Below, piece after piece: positions 1-6,769 of a DNA stretch of 21,752 bases (the stretch's first letter is position 1; each line of letters begins with the position of its first letter). The notes under the pieces are model-generated. The model made no database searches, had not been told where the DNA came from, and saw only the letters and a program-made list of their open reading frames with translations. The DNA comes from CAZKTS01 sp964555735 (lineage in GTDB: Bacteria; Actinomycetota; Acidimicrobiia; IMCC26256; PALSA-555). A program made the position numbers and the translations under genes. The stretch covers positions 1-21,752 of the forward strand of contig CAZKTS010000074.1 in NCBI GenBank assembly GCA_964555735.1, given 5' to 3'.

Positions 1-132
1 GCGGTGCTGCGAGGCGAGGTCGAGCGCGCGGCGCGCGCGGCACAGATCAACACGTTCGGCGGCGGGGTGGTGGAGGTGCTGCGCGAGATCGTCGCGACGG
101 CAGGGCTCCAGATGACCCGCGCCGGTCGCTGA
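1..132 (+). CDS. Acyl-CoA dehydrogenase, C-terminal end only (FadE, partial)
   Basis: The window opens inside this gene; 43 codons remain before the TGA at 130-132. The visible residues include NTFGGGVVEVLREIVA followed by AGLQMTR. This is the typical last helix of FAD-dependent acyl-CoA dehydrogenases, which in this family packs near the FAD and the subunit interface. The stop codon overlaps a GAGGGGAG ribosome-binding site for the next gene, so the two are co-transcribed and probably translationally coupled. The context (ChsH2-, ChsE1-, ChsH1- and Ltp2-like genes follow) suggests that this is the partner subunit (FadE29/ChsE2-like) of the dehydrogenase encoded at 1126-2274; that assignment is inference, because the catalytic part lies outside the window. 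Confidence 0.8.
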   Translation, partial: AVLRGEVERAARAAQINTFGGGVVEVLREIVATAGLQMTRAGR

Positions 133-139
133 GGGGAGC
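131..139 (+). promoter_or_regulatory. Ribosome-binding site for the MaoC/DUF35 gene
   Basis: The purine-rich string GAGGGGAGC overlaps the TGA of the upstream acyl-CoA dehydrogenase and sits five bases before the GTG at 145. It supports that GTG as the start. Confidence 0.7.
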
Positions 140-144
140 AACGA

Positions 145-1122
145 GTGACCGACCAACCCGCGGGCGAGCAGTCGGACGCCGACAAGGCCGCCTTCCTGGC
201 GAAGCTGCGGCAGTACGAGGGCATCGAGGTCGGAAGCGACCGCGGCCCCGACCCGGTGAACCAGCCGATGGTTCGCCACTGGGTCGAGGCCATGGGTGAC
301 ACCAACCCCGTCTACGTCGACGAGGAGCTGGCCAAGGCCTCGGTGCACGGCGGGGTCATCGCCCCGCCGGTCAGCCTCCAGGCGTGGGTGATGCGCGGCA
401 TCCGTCCCCGCCCGGCCGCGGGTGGCTCGAAGCAGGACGAGCTCATGAACCTGATCGACGGCGCCGGCTTCACGTCGGTCGTCGCGACCAACTGTGAGCA
501 GGAGTACTTCAAGGAGCTGCACCTCGGCGAGCACCTCTCGACGCGCTCGGTGCTGGACTCCATCTCCGAGGAGAAGGCCACCGGCCTCGGGGTCGGTCAC
601 TTCGTCACGACGCGGATCGAGTACACGAACGACGACGGCGAGCTCGTCGCGAAGATGCTGTTCCGAATCCTCAAGTTCAAGCCGGGCACCGGCCGCGGTG
701 GCGCACCCGCGCCGGCGACCGAGCGCCCGAAGCGCCCGCGACCCGCGCTCACACGCGACAACGCGTTCTGGTTCGAGGCTGCGGAGCGCCACGAGCTCGT
801 CATCCAGAAGTGCTCGAAGTGCGGCGTGCTCCGCCACCCGCCCCGCCCCCGCTGCAACAAGTGCGGCTCCTACGACTGGGAGTCCCAGGTCGCGTCCGGC
901 CGCGGCACCGTGTACAGCTTCGTGGTCAACCACTACCCGCAGGTGCCGGCGTTCGACTACCCGCTCGCGGTCGGACTGATCGAGCTCGAGGAGGGCACGC
1001 GCCTCGTCGCCGACATCGTCGGCATCGACCCGGCCGACGTGAAGATCGGGATGGCGGTCGAGGTCGAGTTCGTGAAGCACGACGAGGACCTCACCCTCCC
1101 GGCCTTCCACCCAGCGAGCTGA
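145..1122 (+). CDS. chsH2: MaoC-like hot-dog domain fused to DUF35 Zn-ribbon/OB-fold protein (ChsH2-like)
   Basis: 325 residues, GTG start supported by the adjacent ribosome-binding site. Residues ~15-185 form a MaoC/FAS1-DH-like hot-dog hydratase domain. Residues ~205-325 form a DUF35 module with a Zn-ribbon (Cys223, Cys226, Cys237, Cys240) followed by an OB-fold. This is the architecture of mycobacterial ChsH2 (Rv3542c). There, the MaoC half pairs with ChsH1 to hydrate the steroid C3 side-chain enoyl-CoA, and the DUF35 half binds the Ltp2 aldolase. The hydratase motif here reads D52-T-N-P-V-Y57, so the catalytic His is replaced by Tyr and this subunit is probably not the catalytic one. The gene lies between two acyl-CoA dehydrogenase genes and upstream of the ChsH1- and Ltp2-like genes. 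The family assignment is firm; the steroid substrate is inferred from context. Confidence 0.88.
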   Translation: MTDQPAGEQSDADKAAFLAKLRQYEGIEVGSDRGPDPVNQPMVRHWVEAMGDTNPVYVDEELAKASVHGGVIAPPVSLQAWVMRGIRPRPAAGGSKQDELMNLIDGAGFTSVVATNCEQEYFKELHLGEHLSTRSVLDSISEEKATGLGVGHFVTTRIEYTNDDGELVAKMLFRILKFKPGTGRGGAPAPATERPKRPRPALTRDNAFWFEAAERHELVIQKCSKCGVLRHPPRPRCNKCGSYDWESQVASGRGTVYSFVVNHYPQVPAFDYPLAVGLIELEEGTRLVADIVGIDPADVKIGMAVEVEFVKHDEDLTLPAFHPAS

Positions 1123-1125
1123 TTC

Positions 1126-2274
1126 GTGGACTTCAGTCTCAGCGAGGAGCAGGAAGCGGTCCGCGACCTCGCGACGCAGATCTTCCAGGGTTCGGTGACG
1201 GTCGAGCGCGTCAAGGAGGTCGAGGCGAGCACGGAGCGCTTCGACCGCGAGCTCTGGCGCTCGCTCGCCGACGCCAACCTGCTCGGCATCGCGCTCCCCG
1301 AAGCCGCCGGCGGCAGCGGCCTCGGCATGACCGAGGTCGTGCTCGTGCTCGAGCAGCTCGGACGCGTCGTCGCGCCGGTCCCGTACTGGGCGACGGTCGT
1401 GTGCGGCGCGCTCGCGATCGCCGCGCACGGCACCGACGCGCAACGGGAGCGTTGGCTCCCCGGCGTCGTGCAGGGCGACGTGTTGCTCACCGCGGCGCTG
1501 GCCGAGCCGGGCGTCAACGACGTGCTGCGCTCCGGCGTGCGCGCGACGCCCGCCGGCGACGGCTGGACGCTCGACGGCTCCAAGCCGTCGGTCCCGATCG
1601 GCCACCTCGCCGACGCGATGCTCGTGCCCGCGACGCTCCCCGCCGAATCCGGGCCGGGGGAGATCGCGGTCTTCGTCGTCGAGCGGGGTGCCGCGGGCCT
1701 CACGAACGAGGTCGCGACCACGACCGACCGCTCGCTCGTCGCACACGTCACGTTCGACGGCACACCGGCCGAGGCCCTCGGCGACCCGGCCGCCGGCCAG
1801 GCCACGCTCGAAGCGCTGCTCGACCGCGCGCTGCTCGGGCTGGCCGCGATCCAGGTCGGTGTGTGCGAGGAGGCCGTCCGCATGGCGGCCGAGTACACCT
1901 CGACGCGCGAGCAGTTCGGGCGGCCGCTCTCGACCTTCCAGGGTGCGCAGCTCAAGGCGGCCGACGGCTACATCGGCACCGAGGCGATCCGCGTCACCAC
2001 GTTGCAGGCGGCATGGAAGCTCGACGTCGGCCGCGACGCGTCGACCGACGTGCTCGTCGCCAAGTGGTGGGCGTCCGAGGCCGGCCAGCACGTGGTGCAC
2101 ATCACCCAGCACCTCCACGGCGGCATGGGCGCCGACATCGACTACCCGGTCCACCGCTACTTCCTCTGGGGCAAGCAGATCGAGGACACGCTCGGGGGAG
2201 CGAGCGCGACGCTCGCGCACCTGGGCGCCCGCATCGCTGACAACCCGATCGCACACGCAGGAGCGAGCGCATGA
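1126..2274 (+). CDS. Acyl-CoA dehydrogenase (ChsE1/FadE28-like subunit)
   Basis: 382 residues, GTG start three bases after the preceding stop. The N-terminal helical domain begins with DFSLSEEQEAVRDLA. The middle beta-domain is short of the usual motifs. The C-terminal domain has REQFGRPLSTFQGAQLKAAD and HLHGGMGADIDYPVHRYF. The family's YEGT catalytic region appears as IEDT, with Glu353 aligning by eye to the MCAD-type Glu. The weak FAD/substrate motifs and the tail resemble the FadE28 side of the mycobacterial alpha2-beta2 FadE28-FadE29 dehydrogenase of cholesterol side-chain breakdown. The likely reaction is alpha,beta-desaturation of a steroid C3 side-chain CoA ester, together with the upstream FadE. 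In Mycobacterium the two fadE genes are adjacent; here the ChsH2-like gene separates them. The stop overlaps the next start (ATGA). Confidence 0.85.
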   Translation: MDFSLSEEQEAVRDLATQIFQGSVTVERVKEVEASTERFDRELWRSLADANLLGIALPEAAGGSGLGMTEVVLVLEQLGRVVAPVPYWATVVCGALAIAAHGTDAQRERWLPGVVQGDVLLTAALAEPGVNDVLRSGVRATPAGDGWTLDGSKPSVPIGHLADAMLVPATLPAESGPGEIAVFVVERGAAGLTNEVATTTDRSLVAHVTFDGTPAEALGDPAAGQATLEALLDRALLGLAAIQVGVCEEAVRMAAEYTSTREQFGRPLSTFQGAQLKAADGYIGTEAIRVTTLQAAWKLDVGRDASTDVLVAKWWASEAGQHVVHITQHLHGGMGADIDYPVHRYFLWGKQIEDTLGGASATLAHLGARIADNPIAHAGASA

Positions 2275-2771
2275 CGGCGACGACCACGACCAGCGGCATC
2301 CGCTACGACGACGTCCAGGTGGGCGACGAGCTCCCCGGGCTCGACATCCCGCTCACCCGCACGCTCATCGTGGCCACCGCGATCGCGTCCCGCGACTACC
2401 AGGACGTCCACCACGACCCGGGCCTGGCCGAGGAGCGCGGGTCGAAGGACATCTTCATGAACATCCTCACCACCAACGGCTTCGTCGGCCGCTACATCAC
2501 CGACTGGGCGGGCCCCAACGCCGTGCTGAAGAGCGTGAAGATCCGCCTCGGTGCCCCCAACTACCCGGGCGACACCATGGTGATGACCGGCACGGTCACC
2601 AAGAAAGAGGATGGGATCGTCGAGGTGAGCGTCCGGGGGGCCAACAGCCTGGGCGACCACGTCTCGGGCACCGTGGCCCTCGAGCTCCACGACCCGCCGA
2701 TCGCCTGGGGCGACGTCGGCAAGGGCAAAAAGAAGGACAAGAAGGCCAAGAACAAGAAGAAGAAGGGTTAG
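2271..2771 (+). CDS. chsH1: MaoC-like enoyl-CoA hydratase with Lys-rich tail (ChsH1-like)
   Basis: 166 residues, ATG overlapping the preceding stop by four bases (ATGA). Single hot-dog MaoC domain, residues ~10-145. The hydratase-2 motif is present as D42-x4-H47 (RDYQDVHHDPG), the catalytic pair that the ChsH2-like partner has lost. This supports one active site per heterodimer, as described for mycobacterial ChsH1-ChsH2. The predicted reaction is hydration of the 17(20)-enoyl side-chain CoA to the tertiary alcohol cleaved by Ltp2. The last ~20 residues are almost only Lys with Gly/Asp/Asn, an extension I would not expect from the shorter (~130 aa) mycobacterial protein. The A-rich codons there make a local low-GC patch. 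Family certain; pathway inferred from context. Confidence 0.87.
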   Translation: MTATTTTSGIRYDDVQVGDELPGLDIPLTRTLIVATAIASRDYQDVHHDPGLAEERGSKDIFMNILTTNGFVGRYITDWAGPNAVLKSVKIRLGAPNYPGDTMVMTGTVTKKEDGIVEVSVRGANSLGDHVSGTVALELHDPPIAWGDVGKGKKKDKKAKNKKKKG

Positions 2772-2777
2772 GCGGAC

Positions 2778-2843
2778 ATGAGCTGCAGCGGAGCCGTGGC
2801 CGGACGGCCGGGACGGCGGAGCGAAAGCGACCAGAAGAGATGA
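2778..2843 (+). other. Candidate coupling micro-ORF (21 aa) upstream of ltp2
   Basis: An ATG six bases after the chsH1-like TAG opens a 21-codon frame (begins MSCSGAV, Arg/Ser-rich, ends SDQKR). Its TGA overlaps the ltp2-like ATG as ATGA (2840-2843). A GGCGGA ribosome-binding-like string lies at 2771-2776. The ltp2-like ATG itself has no well-spaced Shine-Dalgarno sequence, so ribosomes ending the micro-ORF could restart at ltp2. The segment also folds weakly (CCGTGGCC near 2794 against GGCCGGGACGG). The peptide matches no family I know. It could equally be chance in a 68-base gap; expression is unproven. Confidence 0.35.
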
Positions 2844-4024
2844 GCGAGAAGAACCAGCTCCTCGACGCCGGCGCGGTCGTCGGCATCGGTGCCACCGAGT
2901 TCTCGAAGGACTCCGGGCGCTCCGACCTCCAGCTCGCGATCGAGGCCTGCGAGGCCGCCATCGACGACGCGGGCCTGAAGCCCGAGCAGGTCGACGGCAT
3001 GGTCACCTTCACCGCCGACACCAACCCCGAGATCGAGATCGCCAAGAACCTCGGCGTCGGTGACCTCTCGTTCTTCTCGCGCATCCACCACGGTGGCGGC
3101 GCGGCGTGCGGGACGATCCAGCAGGCCGTGCTCGCGGTCAACGCCGGCGTGGCCGACTACGTCGTCTGCTATCGGGCGTTCAACGAGCGGTCCGGTCATC
3201 GGTTCGGCACCGGTGTGCAGGACCGCGCCCCGCAGCCGACGGCCGACAACGCGCACTTCGCCTGGTACGCGCCGCACGGCCTCCTCACGCCCGCGCAGTG
3301 GGTCGCGATGTTCGCGACTCGCTACCTGCACGAGTACGGCGCGACATCGGAGGACTTCGGTCGCATCGCGGTCGCCGACCGCAAGCACGCGGCGAAGAAC
3401 CCGAAGGCCTGGTTCTACGAGAAGCCGATCACGCTCCAGGACCACCAGGAGAGCCGTTGGATCGTCGAACCGCTCCACCTGCTCGACTGCTGCCAGGAGA
3501 GCGACGGCGGCCAGGCGCTCGTGGTCACGACGCCCGAGCGGGCCAAGGACCTCAAGCAGCCCGCGGTCATCGTCAAGAGCAGCGCCCAGGGCGCGGCAAC
3601 CGATCAGGAGATGATGACGAGCTACTACCGGGAGTCGATCACCGGCCTGCCGGAGATGGGGCTCATCGCGCGCCAGCTCTACAACACGACCGGCCTCGGC
3701 CCCGACGACTTCCAGGCCGCGATCATCTACGACCACTTCACGCCGCTCGCGCTGCCGCAGCTCGAGGAGTTCGGGTTCTGCAAGCGCGGCGAGGCGAAGG
3801 ACTTCATCGCCGACGGCAACATCGAGCTCGGTGGCCGCCTGCCGATCAACACCAACGGCGGGCAGCTCGGCGAGGCGTACATCCACGGCATGAACGGCAT
3901 CGCCGAGGGCGTCCGCCTGGTGCGGGGCACGTCGACCAACCAGCCCGAGAACGTGGAGACGGTGCTGGTGACCGCGGGCACGATGGTGCCCACGAGCGCG
4001 CTGATCCTCGGGAAGGCCGCCTAG
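2840..4024 (+). CDS. ltp2: Ltp2-like steroid side-chain retro-aldolase (thiolase superfamily)
   Basis: 394 residues. ATG 2840 is chosen because the protein aligns from there as a lipid-transfer-protein/SCP-x-type thiolase-fold enzyme (VVGIGATEFSKDSGRSDLQLA). The frame is open further upstream but overlaps the real chsE1/chsH1 genes. Landmarks: HHGGGAACGTIQQA near residue 90-105, IIYDHFTP (Tyr297) and GEAYIHGMNG (Tyr347). The 50-residue spacing of these tyrosines matches, as I recall it, the two active-site tyrosines reported for actinobacterial Ltp2. The family cleaves the 17-hydroxy-3-oxo-4-pregnene-20-carboxyl-CoA side chain to androstenedione and propionyl-CoA, docked on the DUF35 domain of ChsH2, which is encoded four genes earlier here. 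It is the last gene of the operon. Its TAG overlaps the TAG of the convergent P450 (CTAG). Confidence 0.88.
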   Translation: MSEKNQLLDAGAVVGIGATEFSKDSGRSDLQLAIEACEAAIDDAGLKPEQVDGMVTFTADTNPEIEIAKNLGVGDLSFFSRIHHGGGAACGTIQQAVLAVNAGVADYVVCYRAFNERSGHRFGTGVQDRAPQPTADNAHFAWYAPHGLLTPAQWVAMFATRYLHEYGATSEDFGRIAVADRKHAAKNPKAWFYEKPITLQDHQESRWIVEPLHLLDCCQESDGGQALVVTTPERAKDLKQPAVIVKSSAQGAATDQEMMTSYYRESITGLPEMGLIARQLYNTTGLGPDDFQAAIIYDHFTPLALPQLEEFGFCKRGEAKDFIADGNIELGGRLPINTNGGQLGEAYIHGMNGIAEGVRLVRGTSTNQPENVETVLVTAGTMVPTSALILGKAA

Positions 4025-5232
4025 ACCTCGAGGACGAGGGGGAGGGCCGACACCCGGCGGACCATCAGGTTCGGCAGGTGGCGCGGCTGGCCCGCGAGCT
4101 TGAACGAGCGGGTCGATCCGAGCAGCGCCTCGAGCGCGATCCGCGACTCGAGGCGCGCCAGCGGCGCACCGATGCAGAAGTGCAGACCGTTGCCGAACGC
4201 GAGGTGCTGGCGCGGGTTGGCCCGGTCGAGGTCGACATCGTCGGGGCGGTCGAACACCTCGGTGTCCCGGTTCGCCGCGCTCCACAGCACGAAGAGGCGG
4301 TCGCCGGCTTTGAGCGGGGTGCCGGCGAGCTCCGTATCCACGAGCACGCGGCGGAAGTGGCCGCGGAACGGCGCCTCGAGCCGCAATACCTCTTCGACGA
4401 ACGTCGGGATCTGCGCGGCGTCGTCGCGCAGCCGCTGCTGGAGGTCGGGACGCTCAGCGAGGATCCGCACCGAGCTGCCCATGAGGCTGCTCGTCGACTC
4501 GCTGCCGGCCGCCACGAGCTGCATCACGAGCGACGCACCCTCGGCCGAGCTGACCTCGCCCGCGCGCACCGCGCGCGCGATCGTCGGCGTGAGGGCATCG
4601 CTGCCGTCGTCAGGTGCGTCGACGGCCTCCATCAGGCGTGCGTGGTGGTACGCGACCCAATCGGCGATGATCCAGGCGCACTCCATCATCCGCTCGGGCG
4701 GCGTGACGACCCCGAGGACGTCGATCCCGGCGTCGGACCACCGCTGGAGCCGCGCGAGGTCGTCGGTCGGCAGGTCGAGGACGTGCGCGACCACCGCGAT
4801 GGGCACCGGGATCGCGACGGTGCCCATCCACTCGATGAAGCCTGCGCCGAGCGAGGGCGCGAGCAGCCGCGCGACCATCGCCTCGACCATCGGCGCCAGG
4901 TCGGCGATGCGGCGGTTCGTGAACGCGGTGGCCACGAGGCCGCGGTGCACCGTGTGACGCGGCGGGTCGGCGGTCGCGAGCACGTCGGCCGCTGACCCCT
5001 CCGCCGAACCGGCCTTCTCGGCGTCGGCGTCCAGGTCGTACAGGACCTCTTGGATCGTGTTCGAGAACTCGTCGGTGCGCGCGAGCACCTCCATGACGTC
5101 CGTGTGCCGGGCGACGAGATGGATCGGCGTCCCGTCGATCGCGGGCACGCCGTCGGTGGCGCGCAGTCGCTCGTAGAGGCCCTCGGGGTGCTCGAGGTCC
5201 AGGTCGTCGACAGTCAGCATGCGGCGAGCCAA
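4021..5232 (-). CDS. Cytochrome P450
   Basis: 403 residues from a TTG at 5232. An ATG four codons in (5220, MLTVDDLDL) is an equally plausible, possibly leaderless start. Soluble class I bacterial P450: I-helix AAGSEST at 241-247 (Ser246 where Thr is usual), ExxR at Glu281-Arg284, and heme motif FGNGLHFCIGAPLAR with the axial Cys353. It would hydroxylate a lipophilic substrate using ferredoxin electrons; no ferredoxin or reductase gene is seen here. Mycobacterial igr loci carry cyp125 upstream of the fadE genes. This protein does not look like CYP125 and is convergent, so only a loose functional link to sterol catabolism is inferred. The stop overlaps the ltp2-like stop in a shared CTAG. A TTGACA and a KstR2-like box lie upstream. 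Confidence 0.93.
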   Translation of the reverse strand: MARRMLTVDDLDLEHPEGLYERLRATDGVPAIDGTPIHLVARHTDVMEVLARTDEFSNTIQEVLYDLDADAEKAGSAEGSAADVLATADPPRHTVHRGLVATAFTNRRIADLAPMVEAMVARLLAPSLGAGFIEWMGTVAIPVPIAVVAHVLDLPTDDLARLQRWSDAGIDVLGVVTPPERMMECAWIIADWVAYHHARLMEAVDAPDDGSDALTPTIARAVRAGEVSSAEGASLVMQLVAAGSESTSSLMGSSVRILAERPDLQQRLRDDAAQIPTFVEEVLRLEAPFRGHFRRVLVDTELAGTPLKAGDRLFVLWSAANRDTEVFDRPDDVDLDRANPRQHLAFGNGLHFCIGAPLARLESRIALEALLGSTRSFKLAGQPRHLPNLMVRRVSALPLVLEV

Positions 5233-5250
5233 GCCGCGGTCCCGATCCGT

Positions 5251-5264
5251 GTCAAGAGCTTGAT
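5251..5264. promoter_or_regulatory. KstR2-like operator overlapping a -35 element
   Basis: GTCAAGAGCTTGAT matches nine of the ten fixed positions of the mycobacterial KstR2 motif AnCAAGnnCTTGnT, as I recall that motif. On the minus strand a perfect TTGACA (5255-5250) overlaps it and is placed as the -35 of the P450 promoter, with the ATG at 5220 near the expected transcription start. It lies in the divergent gap between the P450 and the secreted protein at 5304. KstR2 controls late cholesterol ring catabolism in mycobacteria. No regulator gene is in the window, so the binding factor is inferred. Confidence 0.5.
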
Positions 5265-5289
5265 ATCAGGGGTGCGGCCGGGCGCCGCG

Positions 5290-5295
5290 TACTGT
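5290..5295 (+). promoter_or_regulatory. Possible -10 of a leaderless promoter for the secreted protein
   Basis: TACTGT fits the actinobacterial TANNNT -10 and lies eight bases before the ATG at 5304. No Shine-Dalgarno sequence precedes that ATG, so a leaderless transcript starting at or next to the ATG is plausible. Confidence 0.4.
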
Positions 5296-5303
5296 CCTCG
5301 GCC

Positions 5304-5834
5304 ATGAGCCAGCGCCGTCCCCACCGAGCCCTCCGCCGCCTGGCACCGTTCGTCGCCGCGGTGCTGACCCTCGCGCTCGTGGCGCCCGCCGCGGCCGCCC
5401 ACGGGGACGACGAGGTGCAGACGAGCGAGATCACGGTCACGCTCACCTCCAGCCAGACGGTCCTCGAGCAGGTGGGTCGCGGCGGCGAGGTCACCTACGG
5501 GTGGAACGAGCTCCAGGGCGAAGCGGCCACCGACTCCGGCGACGTCTCGGTCACGCTGCTCGGCAACGTGCAGTACACGAACGGCTCGGGCCCGTTCTTC
5601 GGGTTCCTGACGCTGAAGTTCGCGTCGCAGTCGACGCTCGGCCTGCGAATCGTGAAGGGCACAGCGGAGAAGCAGTCCGACGGCAGCACCGATCTGAAGG
5701 CGAAGCTCAAGGTGATCGACGGCACGGCGGCCATGACCGGCGCCAAGGGTGGCGGCTCGTTCACGGGGGGTCGTTCGGCGGACCTCGGCAGCCCGATCGA
5801 GATCACGATCACCCTGAAGCTGAAGCTCGCCTAG
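5304..5834 (+). CDS. Secreted beta-rich protein of unknown function (AOC/dirigent-barrel-like by eye)
   Basis: 176 residues with a clear Sec signal peptide: basic start (RRPHRALRR), hydrophobic core at ~14-29 and an AAAA-H cleavage region near residue 32. The mature part is rich in alternating Thr/Val/Ile strands, with GNVQYTNGSGPFFGFLTLKF and an IDGTAAMTGAKGGGSFTGG segment. These suggest a small beta-barrel of the allene-oxide-cyclase/dirigent-like type found in secreted actinobacterial proteins. That resemblance is weak, and no catalytic residues can be named. No Cys in the mature region. The gene is divergent from the P450 and could share its regulatory region. Its TAG overlaps the TAG of the convergent PH-like gene (CTAG 5831-5834). 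Confidence 0.75.
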   Translation: MSQRRPHRALRRLAPFVAAVLTLALVAPAAAAHGDDEVQTSEITVTLTSSQTVLEQVGRGGEVTYGWNELQGEAATDSGDVSVTLLGNVQYTNGSGPFFGFLTLKFASQSTLGLRIVKGTAEKQSDGSTDLKAKLKVIDGTAAMTGAKGGGSFTGGRSADLGSPIEITITLKLKLA

Positions 5835-6280
5835 CCGTTCGCGCTGCCCCCGGTCGCGCGCTGCATCCACGCGGCGAACGCGGTCACGCCGGCCTCCTGG
5901 GCCTCGCCGCCGCCGAGCCGGCCGAGCAGGCCGTCGCCGCCGCGCATGAGGTCGAGCGTCAGCTTGGTGCCGTCGGTCGTGGTCAGACGCACGGTCAGCG
6001 CCTCGTCGGTGACGGGGATGTGCGTGCTCCACCACTCGTCGCCGCTCACCACTGCGCTGGCTGCGCGCAGCGCGTCGGGGGTGATCGACACCGGGTCGCC
6101 GTCGGGCACGAGGCGGCGGGTGAGCGGCTGCACGACGAGCCGCCGGTCGGTGACCGCCACCGCGACCGTGCGGCCGCTGAAGGTCTTGCGCTGGGTCGCC
6201 GCCACGACCCCCTCGAGCGACTCGCCGGGTTCGAGCACGCCGGCGATCGCGGTGCTGACCCGGTCGTGGAACTCGCTCAC
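5831..6280 (-). CDS. PH-like (YokE/SHOCT-type) small cytoplasmic protein
   Basis: 149 residues from a GTG at 6280, preceded by GAGGAG at 6291-6286 that overlaps the stop of the cupin gene; the gap is only four bases, so translation is probably coupled. An N-terminal helix (FHDRVSTAIAGVLEPGESLEGVVAATQR) leads into a beta-rich segment with VAVAVTDRRLVVQPL, the recurring core of bacterial PH-like domains. No transmembrane segment or signal peptide. The C-terminus is Gly-rich (GGDGLLGRLGGGEA) then helical. Function unknown; such domains are often membrane-associated accessory proteins. It is last in a minus-strand run with a K+ channel and an exported cupin. Confidence 0.7.
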   Translation of the reverse strand: MSEFHDRVSTAIAGVLEPGESLEGVVAATQRKTFSGRTVAVAVTDRRLVVQPLTRRLVPDGDPVSITPDALRAASAVVSGDEWWSTHIPVTDEALTVRLTTTDGTKLTLDLMRGGDGLLGRLGGGEAQEAGVTAFAAWMQRATGGSANG

Positions 6281-6284
6281 CGCG

Positions 6285-6758
6285 TCACTCCTCGACCGGC
6301 GTCGCGAGCGGCGCGCCGTCGGCCAGCAGCGCGGCGACCATGATCACCACCGGCTTCTTGCCCGCATTGGAGCCGAAGTGGACGAGCGTCTCGGTCTCGG
6401 TGATGGCGTCGCCCGGGCGGAGCTTGATCTGGGTGGGGCCGGTGAACTCCTCGGTCGTTCCGTCGGCGCGGGTCACCGACGCGGTGCCCGACTCGATGTC
6501 GTAGGTGAGCACGCCCCGCAGGATGCTCGCCACCTGCGTGCCCTGGTGGAGGTGGAGCGGCAGCTGCGCGCCGGGCGCGATGCGAACCTCCTGGAGGTAC
6601 AAGGTCTGGCCCGGCGCGTTGCTCGGCTGGGTCTCGGCGAGCTCGGTGCGGGTGATGCCGTTGGTCGTCGACGACTCCTGGGCCGCCGACACGCCGGCCA
6701 CCATCCCGACGATCGCGATGGCGATCGCAGCGACGGAGGCGATCCGGACTCGACGCAT
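6285..6758 (-). CDS. Exported cupin-domain protein
   Basis: 157 residues. ATG 6758 is chosen over the longer open frame because GAAGGAGC lies 6-13 bases upstream and a signal sequence starts there: MRRVR, then a hydrophobic core of Ala/Ile/Val to about residue 25 ending GVSAAQ. The mature protein is one cupin barrel, with PLHLHQGTQVASILRGVLTYDIESG as motif 1 (His residues as metal ligands) and LRPGDAITE...VHFGSN as motif 2. The ligand set looks partly kept, so it may bind a metal or a small molecule in the cell envelope. The K+ channel gene ends 11 bases upstream and the PH-like gene starts four bases downstream, so this is the middle gene of an operon. Enzymatic activity cannot be inferred. 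Confidence 0.8.
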   Translation of the reverse strand: MRRVRIASVAAIAIAIVGMVAGVSAAQESSTTNGITRTELAETQPSNAPGQTLYLQEVRIAPGAQLPLHLHQGTQVASILRGVLTYDIESGTASVTRADGTTEEFTGPTQIKLRPGDAITETETLVHFGSNAGKKPVVIMVAALLADGAPLATPVEE

Positions 6759-6769
6759 GCCGTGCTCCT

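Noticed and set aside
49..56. AACACGTT, the core of a KstR operator (TnnAACnnGTTnnA)
   Set aside because: The outer T and A are missing, and it lies inside the conserved INTFGG coding region of the acyl-CoA dehydrogenase.
1126..2274. Loss of the catalytic Glu in the FadE28-like subunit
   Set aside because: IEDT aligns with YEGT so that Glu353 falls on the catalytic column; I could not claim loss by eye.
2725..2740. A-rich possible slippery site at the end of the ChsH1-like gene
   Set aside because: The run has only five A before G and does not make an X XXY YYZ heptamer in frame; the stop follows soon and no long alternative frame is needed.
1688..2839. Upstream extension of the ltp2-like open frame
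   Set aside because: It overlaps two clear genes in another frame, and homology to the thiolase-fold family begins only at 2840.
4021..5232. Assignment of the P450 as CYP125
   Set aside because: Position next to an igr-like operon invites it, but the heme loop FGNGLHFCIGAPLAR and the I-helix do not have the CYP125 look I know.
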